A stretch of DNA of 6,586 nucleotides, from positions 1 to 6,586 of the forward strand of contig JAPKMV010000191.1 in assembly GCA_026645635.1 (NCBI GenBank), read 5' to 3'. Shown piece by piece: positions 5,063-6,586 of the stretch. A program made the position numbers and the translations under genes. Source of the DNA: Caldilineaceae bacterium (GTDB lineage Bacteria > Chloroflexota > Anaerolineae > Caldilineales > Caldilineaceae). Numbering within the stretch: the first letter of the stretch is position 1; the number at the start of each line of letters is the position of its first letter. The notes beneath the pieces were generated by a model. That model searched no databases, was not told where the DNA came from, and was given only the letters and a program-made list of their open reading frames with translations.

Positions 5063-6586
5063 TACGGCTGCAGCGCCCGGTTATACCACTGGTGCACGTT
5101 CCAGTAGAACGACCACGGCCCCGGATCGACGTTGCCCCAGTTGTTGCGGTAGCCGACGTTGCCCACGCCACCGGAGATGAAGATGTACGGCGCCTGGTCG
5201 TGGATGATCTGCTGGATCTCTTTGTAGATGGGTGCGCGGTCTTCCGGCGCACAGCCCGGCATGGTGACGCCCTGGGTCAGCAGTTCGTCGATACGCGCGC
5301 TCTGGAAGCTGACGAAGTTGAAGCCACTGCCCGGCGTGTCATAGTCGGATTTCCAGAAAGCGTCGTCGTTCGGGTCGGCGCCGAGACCGGTCCAGCCGAT
5401 GATCACCATGTCATAGGTCTGACCCAACATGCGGTCGACCATCGTGCCGAAGTCGATCGCCTCGAAGGTGATGTTGAAGCCGATGGCATTGAGCTGATCC
5501 TGAGCGAGCACGCCGAGATCTTCGCGCGTCTTGTTGCCCGCGTTGGTGAGCAGGGTCAGGCTGAGCGTGTTGCCATCTTTCTCGCGGATGCCGTCATTGT
5601 TGCTGTCCACCCAGCCGGCGCCTTCCAAAATCTGGCGCGCCAGGTCCGGGTTGTAATCGTAGGGCGCCAGGGTGTCGTCGTAGGCCCAACTCACCGCCGG
5701 CAGCACATTGGCGGCAATCTGGTAGCCCTGGCCCAGGTAAACATTGTTGATGATCGAATCGTAGTCCAGCGCATGGGCGATGGCCTGGCGCACAGCCTGA
5801 TCACCCAGAATGGGGTGGGGGTCTTGGGCGATCAGATTGCCATTCTCGTCCTTGCCGGGCTGGGGATTCGCCGGGTTGGCCTGGTTGAGCGCGATGTAGT
5901 CATAGCCGTCATCCTCGAAGCGATAGACGTTGATGTCCGGGTTGCCCTGCACTGCGGTCAACTGCGTCGGTTCGAGACCAACCGTATCAACTTCGCCGCT
6001 CTGCAACTGCGCCAGGCGTGAACCGGCGTCGGGGACGATGCGGTAGATCATGCCGTCCATGTTCGGCGCGCCTTCCCAGTAGCTCTCGTTGCGCACCAGG
6101 ATGGTGTTATCGTCGCGCGTCCAGCTTTGGAAGGCGAAGGGGCCGGCGCTCACGCTCGGTTCTTCGTTCAGCGGGCTAGTCATGATGTCGCTGAAGTCGG
6201 CCGCATAGAGATGGCTCGGCAGCCAGCCCAGCCCGACGTTGCTGATAGCGTCGCAGCGCACTTCGCGGAACTTGACCTCGACGGTCAGCGGATCGACCAC
6301 CGTGATGCTCTCGATCGGCTCCACCAGGCTCTTGCGCACGGTCTCCACCAGGTCACTGGCGATGGCGTCGTAGGTGAACTTGAAGTCAGCCGCGTCCACC
6401 GGGTCGCCGTCACTCCAGGTGATCCCGTCGCGCAGTTTGAAGGTCCAGGTCAAGCCATCTTCGGAGACTGTCCAACTCTCCGACATGGAACCGTTGGGCG
6501 TAAACTCACCCGTGACTGGGTCCTGGCCGATCAAGCCGGGGAAGAGCATCGCCTCCACGGCGGAACTGGCGCTGTCGGATGAAAGG
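5062..6586 (-). CDS. ABC transporter solute-binding protein, family 5 (peptide/nickel type), partial
   Basis: The extracytoplasmic receptor of a DppA/OppA-like ABC importer. About 507 residues are visible and the N-terminus (signal peptide, lipobox) lies beyond the right edge; the frame has no stop up to 6586. Although a GTG could start at 6558, the upstream codons read LSSDSASSA, a normal continuation of the family's N-terminal region, so the gene is cut rather than short. Family motifs include EAMLFPGLIGQDPVTGE, then ESWTVSEDGLTWTFKLRDG and ITWSDGDPVDAADFKFTY near the visible start. In the middle, DQAVRQAIAHALDYDSII and GWVDSNNDGIREKDGN (the Asp/Asn/Gly-rich turn typical of this family) follow, then RARQILEGAG-like text (LARQILEGAG). 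The C-terminus ends PGPWSFYWNVHQWYNRALQP. Ligands could be peptides, oligosaccharides or others; Chloroflexota use this family widely, so no substrate is assigned. No permease or ATPase partner is visible downstream; a toxin-antitoxin pair follows instead. Confidence 0.93.
   Translation of the reverse strand, partial: LSSDSASSAVEAMLFPGLIGQDPVTGEFTPNGSMSESWTVSEDGLTWTFKLRDGITWSDGDPVDAADFKFTYDAIASDLVETVRKSLVEPIESITVVDPLTVEVKFREVRCDAISNVGLGWLPSHLYAADFSDIMTSPLNEEPSVSAGPFAFQSWTRDDNTILVRNESYWEGAPNMDGMIYRIVPDAGSRLAQLQSGEVDTVGLEPTQLTAVQGNPDINVYRFEDDGYDYIALNQANPANPQPGKDENGNLIAQDPHPILGDQAVRQAIAHALDYDSIINNVYLGQGYQIAANVLPAVSWAYDDTLAPYDYNPDLARQILEGAGWVDSNNDGIREKDGNTLSLTLLTNAGNKTREDLGVLAQDQLNAIGFNITFEAIDFGTMVDRMLGQTYDMVIIGWTGLGADPNDDAFWKSDYDTPGSGFNFVSFQSARIDELLTQGVTMPGCAPEDRAPIYKEIQQIIHDQAPYIFISGGVGNVGYRNNWGNVDPGPWSFYWNVHQWYNRALQP

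Noticed and set aside
4983..5252. Longer version of the BrnT reading frame
   Set aside because: The extra part crosses the G-rich repeat and runs out of frame through the end of the solute-binding protein gene; the family N-terminus starts at the ATG at 4982.
4945..6021. Long plus-strand frame opposite the solute-binding protein gene
   Set aside because: It is Val/Asp/Gly/Arg-rich antisense of a clear family 5 binding protein and matches no family I recognise.

Overview
The window is GC-rich and carries sugar and peptide transport genes. It most resembles a member of the Chloroflexota (Anaerolineae/Caldilineae type). The reasons are the lipoprotein style of the xylose-binding protein (lipobox Cys followed by an Ala/Pro/Gly linker), the G-rich octamer repeats between genes, and the overall gene styles. 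This placement is inferred; no marker gene is present.

Left part (1-1952, minus strand): the start of a xylose ABC import operon. xylF (binding lipoprotein, 570-1733) is transcribed first, followed by a perfect 14-bp stem-loop, then xylG (ATPase, 434 down past position 1, cut by the window edge). A xylH-like permease would be expected beyond the left edge. A strong sigma70-type promoter (TTGACA, 18 bases, TATGAT) lies about 190 bases upstream of xylF. It leaves a long leader of about 180 nt that can fold and that begins with a weak LacI-family-like operator.

Middle (about 1953-3277, plus strand): galE, a UDP-glucose 4-epimerase, diverges from xylF and has its own extended -10 promoter (TGCTATAAT). 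It meets a VOC-family gene head-on across a 101-bp gap holding G-rich units and a degenerate CGCAGA repeat.

Right part (3278-6586, minus strand): in transcription order, a family 5 (peptide-type) solute-binding protein whose start is outside the window, a BrnT-type toxin overlapping a CopG-type antitoxin, a Nudix hydrolase, and a VOC (glyoxalase/dioxygenase fold) protein. The toxin-antitoxin pair looks poorer in G+C than its surroundings and may have been acquired.

The most unusual signal is a family of G-rich intergenic repeats (units like GGGTGAGA or GGGGTGAT). In three separate genes (galE, Nudix, solute-binding protein) these begin directly at the stop codon in the sense orientation. Two of the three sites also form long inverted repeats and G-quadruplex motifs. 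The genes themselves are ordinary families; I see no complete undescribed multi-gene system here.
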